Source: Legionella steigerwaltii (GTDB taxonomy: Bacteria > Pseudomonadota > Gammaproteobacteria > Legionellales > Legionellaceae). From it: DNA of 64,000 nucleotides. Position 1 is the stretch's first letter; each line of letters begins with the position of its first letter. Of this stretch, positions 62,176-64,000 are shown one piece after another. The stretch covers positions 62,001 to 126,000 of the forward strand of contig NZ_LNYZ01000008.1 of the NCBI RefSeq assembly GCF_001468065.1, read 5' to 3'. The position numbers were made by a program, and so were the translations under genes. The notes below the pieces were generated by a model that saw only the letters and a list, made by a program, of their open reading frames with translations, had not been told where the DNA came from and did not search any database.

Positions 62176-64000
62176 ATGCCAAAACGAACCGATATTAAAT
62201 CCATTCTTATCCTCGGAGCAGGTCCTATTGTGATAGGACAAGCATGTGAATTTGATTACTCTGGTACCCAAGCGGTACGCGCCCTAAGGGAGGAAGGGTA
62301 TCGAGTAATCCTGGTAAATTCTAATCCTGCTACCATTATGACTGATCCAGAACTTGCTGATGCAACTTATGTTGAGCCTGTTTCCTGGAAAGAAGTAGCG
62401 CGTATCATTGAAATTGAGCGCCCAGATGCTCTTTTGCCTACTATGGGAGGACAAACAGCTCTGAATTGTGCTCTGGATCTAGTACGTGAAGGAATCTTGG
62501 CGAAATATGATGTTGAAATGATCGGCGCAACACGAGAGGCAATTGATCGCGCTGAAGATAGAGAAAAATTTCGTCAATTGATGATTAAAATTGGTTTGGA
62601 TATGCCACGTTCGGCAATTGCTCATAGTATGGAAGAAGCGATCCAGGTACAAGCACAATTAGGTTACCCAGCAATTATTCGTCCTTCATTTACTATGGGT
62701 GGTAGTGGTGGCGGTATTGCTTATAACCGAGAGGAATTCGAAGAAATTTGTATGCGTGGTTTGGAGTTGTCACCAACCCATGAATTGTTGATCGACGAGT
62801 CAGTGCTGGGTTGGAAAGAGTTTGAAATGGAAGTAGTCCGCGACAAAAATGATAATTGCATTATTGTCTGTACCATAGAGAACTTTGATCCTATGGGGGT
62901 GCACACTGGAGATTCGATTACTGTGGCTCCAGCACAAACGCTCACCGACAAAGAATATCAACGCATGCGTGATGCAGCCATTAAAGTGTTAAGAGCTGTA
63001 GGAGTGGACACAGGGGGATCGAACGTACAATTTGCTGTTAATCCAGAGGATGGTCGTATGCTTGTTGTAGAAATGAACCCTCGAGTTTCACGAAGTTCTG
63101 CTTTGGCTTCCAAGGCAACTGGTTTCCCTATCGCAAAAGTTGCAGCAAAACTGGCTGTAGGCTACACTCTTGATGAGTTAAAAAATGAAATTACAGGTGG
63201 CAAAACCCCTGCTTCATTTGAACCAAGTATTGATTATGTTGTCACAAAAGTACCCCGATTTAATTTCGATAAATTCCCTCAAACCTCAGATACACTGACT
63301 ACACAAATGAAGTCCGTGGGCGAGGTGATGGCCATCGGCTCCAATTTCCAGGAATCGTTACAAAAAGCAATTCGTGGATTAGAAATAGGGCGTTCTGGTT
63401 TGCACCCTCTGTTCCAAAAAGGCGATTTAGCACGTTTAAGAGGGCATTTACGCGAGCCAACCCCAGATCGACTTTGGTACATTGCTGATGCATTTAGAAG
63501 CGATATGTCGCTTGAAGAAATTCACCAGGAAAGTCGTGTTGATCCTTGGTTTTTGGCCCAAATCGAAGAACTGGTTGCCCTGGAGCGTTCAGTCGCAGGT
63601 AAAAAACTGGCGGATGTGGATGCCGTGACCTTACGGTTGCTGAAACGACGCGGTTTTGCTGATGCTTATTTAGCTAAACTCTGGTCGTGTGCCGAAGAAC
63701 AAGTACGTACACAACGTAAAGAACTAGGCATTGTTCCTGTTTACAAGCGCATAGATTCTTGCGCTGGGGAATTCCCGAGTGATACGGCTTATATGTATTC
63801 TTGTTATGAAACCCGTTGCGAAGCTCGCCCAGATACTACTGACAAGAAAAAAATTATGATCCTTGGCGGTGGACCTAATCGTATTGGTCAGGGTATTGAG
63901 TTTGATTATTGCTGTGTGCATGCCGCTATGGCGCTTAGGGAAGCGGGTTGTCAAACCATCATGGTCAATTGCAATCCCGAAACAGTATCTACTGATTTTG
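62176..64000 (+). CDS. carB: Carbamoyl-phosphate synthase large subunit CarB, 3' end cut by window edge
   Basis: CarB makes carbamoyl phosphate from bicarbonate, ammonia (from CarA) and two ATP, for arginine and pyrimidine synthesis. The visible 608 codons (family total about 1,070) start [22 protein letters not shown]. They cover the first ATP-grasp domain ([14 protein letters not shown] near 170, [18 protein letters not shown] near 300), the oligomerisation domain, and the start of the second half ([23 protein letters not shown], in parts, near 560). No frameshift is seen. carA is not adjacent upstream. The frame runs through the right edge. Confidence 0.97.
   Translation, partial: MPKRTDIKSILILGAGPIVIGQACEFDYSGTQAVRALREEGYRVILVNSNPATIMTDPELADATYVEPVSWKEVARIIEIERPDALLPTMGGQTALNCALDLVREGILAKYDVEMIGATREAIDRAEDREKFRQLMIKIGLDMPRSAIAHSMEEAIQVQAQLGYPAIIRPSFTMGGSGGGIAYNREEFEEICMRGLELSPTHELLIDESVLGWKEFEMEVVRDKNDNCIIVCTIENFDPMGVHTGDSITVAPAQTLTDKEYQRMRDAAIKVLRAVGVDTGGSNVQFAVNPEDGRMLVVEMNPRVSRSSALASKATGFPIAKVAAKLAVGYTLDELKNEITGGKTPASFEPSIDYVVTKVPRFNFDKFPQTSDTLTTQMKSVGEVMAIGSNFQESLQKAIRGLEIGRSGLHPLFQKGDLARLRGHLREPTPDRLWYIADAFRSDMSLEEIHQESRVDPWFLAQIEELVALERSVAGKKLADVDAVTLRLLKRRGFADAYLAKLWSCAEEQVRTQRKELGIVPVYKRIDSCAGEFPSDTAYMYSCYETRCEARPDTTDKKKIMILGGGPNRIGQGIEFDYCCVHAAMALREAGCQTIMVNCNPETVSTDF

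Overview
This is AT-rich gammaproteobacterial chromosome that reads as Legionella, probably not L. pneumophila itself. The evidence is a likely LetE and LvgA (Legionella-specific virulence and regulatory proteins), a Fis-type regulator, a Pht-like MFS transporter, proteins that look like Dot/Icm effectors, and complete sdhCDAB-sucABCD genes. Nearly all of it is core chromosome. I see no prophage, insertion-sequence transposase, CRISPR array or rRNA operon. Coding density is high, and most gaps hold short palindromic repeats.

Layout. 1-6.8 kb: rsmD (cut by the left edge) and an M16 peptidase pair run left, divergent from ftsY-ftsE-ftsX-rpoH. 6.8-14.2 kb: two alpha/beta hydrolases, then a 1,334-residue adenylation/carrier/membrane protein with three left-handed beta-helix domains, laid out like epsilon-poly-L-lysine synthetase (Pls), and a convergent APH-fold kinase bracketed by two copies of one repeat. 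14.3-20.8 kb: panB-panC, an EmrAB-type efflux pair, and a hydrolase-zapE pair. 21-23.7 kb: feoA-feoB-feoC-like behind a Fur-box-like site. 24-25.8 kb: a probable lvgA facing a glutamine-rich, ankyrin-like effector candidate. 26-36.2 kb: succinate dehydrogenase, 2-oxoglutarate dehydrogenase E1/E2 and succinyl-CoA synthetase, a contiguous half of the TCA cycle. 36.3-42.4 kb: pdxH, letE behind a sigma-54-type promoter, an SseB-like gene, an MFS transporter, a YdgA-family protein and fis. 42.6-47 kb: prs, tRNA-Gln and lolB on the minus strand, then coaD and ggt. 47-52.6 kb: plsC, a 677-residue helical-repeat protein, mutM, a small membrane protein and a fatty-acid desaturase. 52.7-55.2 kb: a PHA granule cluster of two tandem phaB genes, phaR and a phasin. 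55.4-64 kb: a stand-alone LigD-type polymerase, lptF-lptG, a zinc-ribbon membrane protein, a YhiN-type flavoprotein, a membrane-anchored unknown protein, a small unknown protein, and carB running off the right edge.

Two repeat systems recur. Family I has near-perfect 31-bp inverted arms starting GTAGCCTGGGTG and ending CCCAGGCTAC. Five good copies lie at 15.1, 17.8, 20.8, 47.0 and 59.1 kb, with decayed copies at 8.6 and 33.9 kb. Family II shares the outer GTAGCC/CCAGGCTA ends but has a different inside (13.0, 14.2 and 42.6 kb). Two MITE-like inverted-repeat elements sit upstream of sucB and letE. The most notable item is the Pls-like synthetase, which suggests that this organism may make a cationic poly-amino acid.
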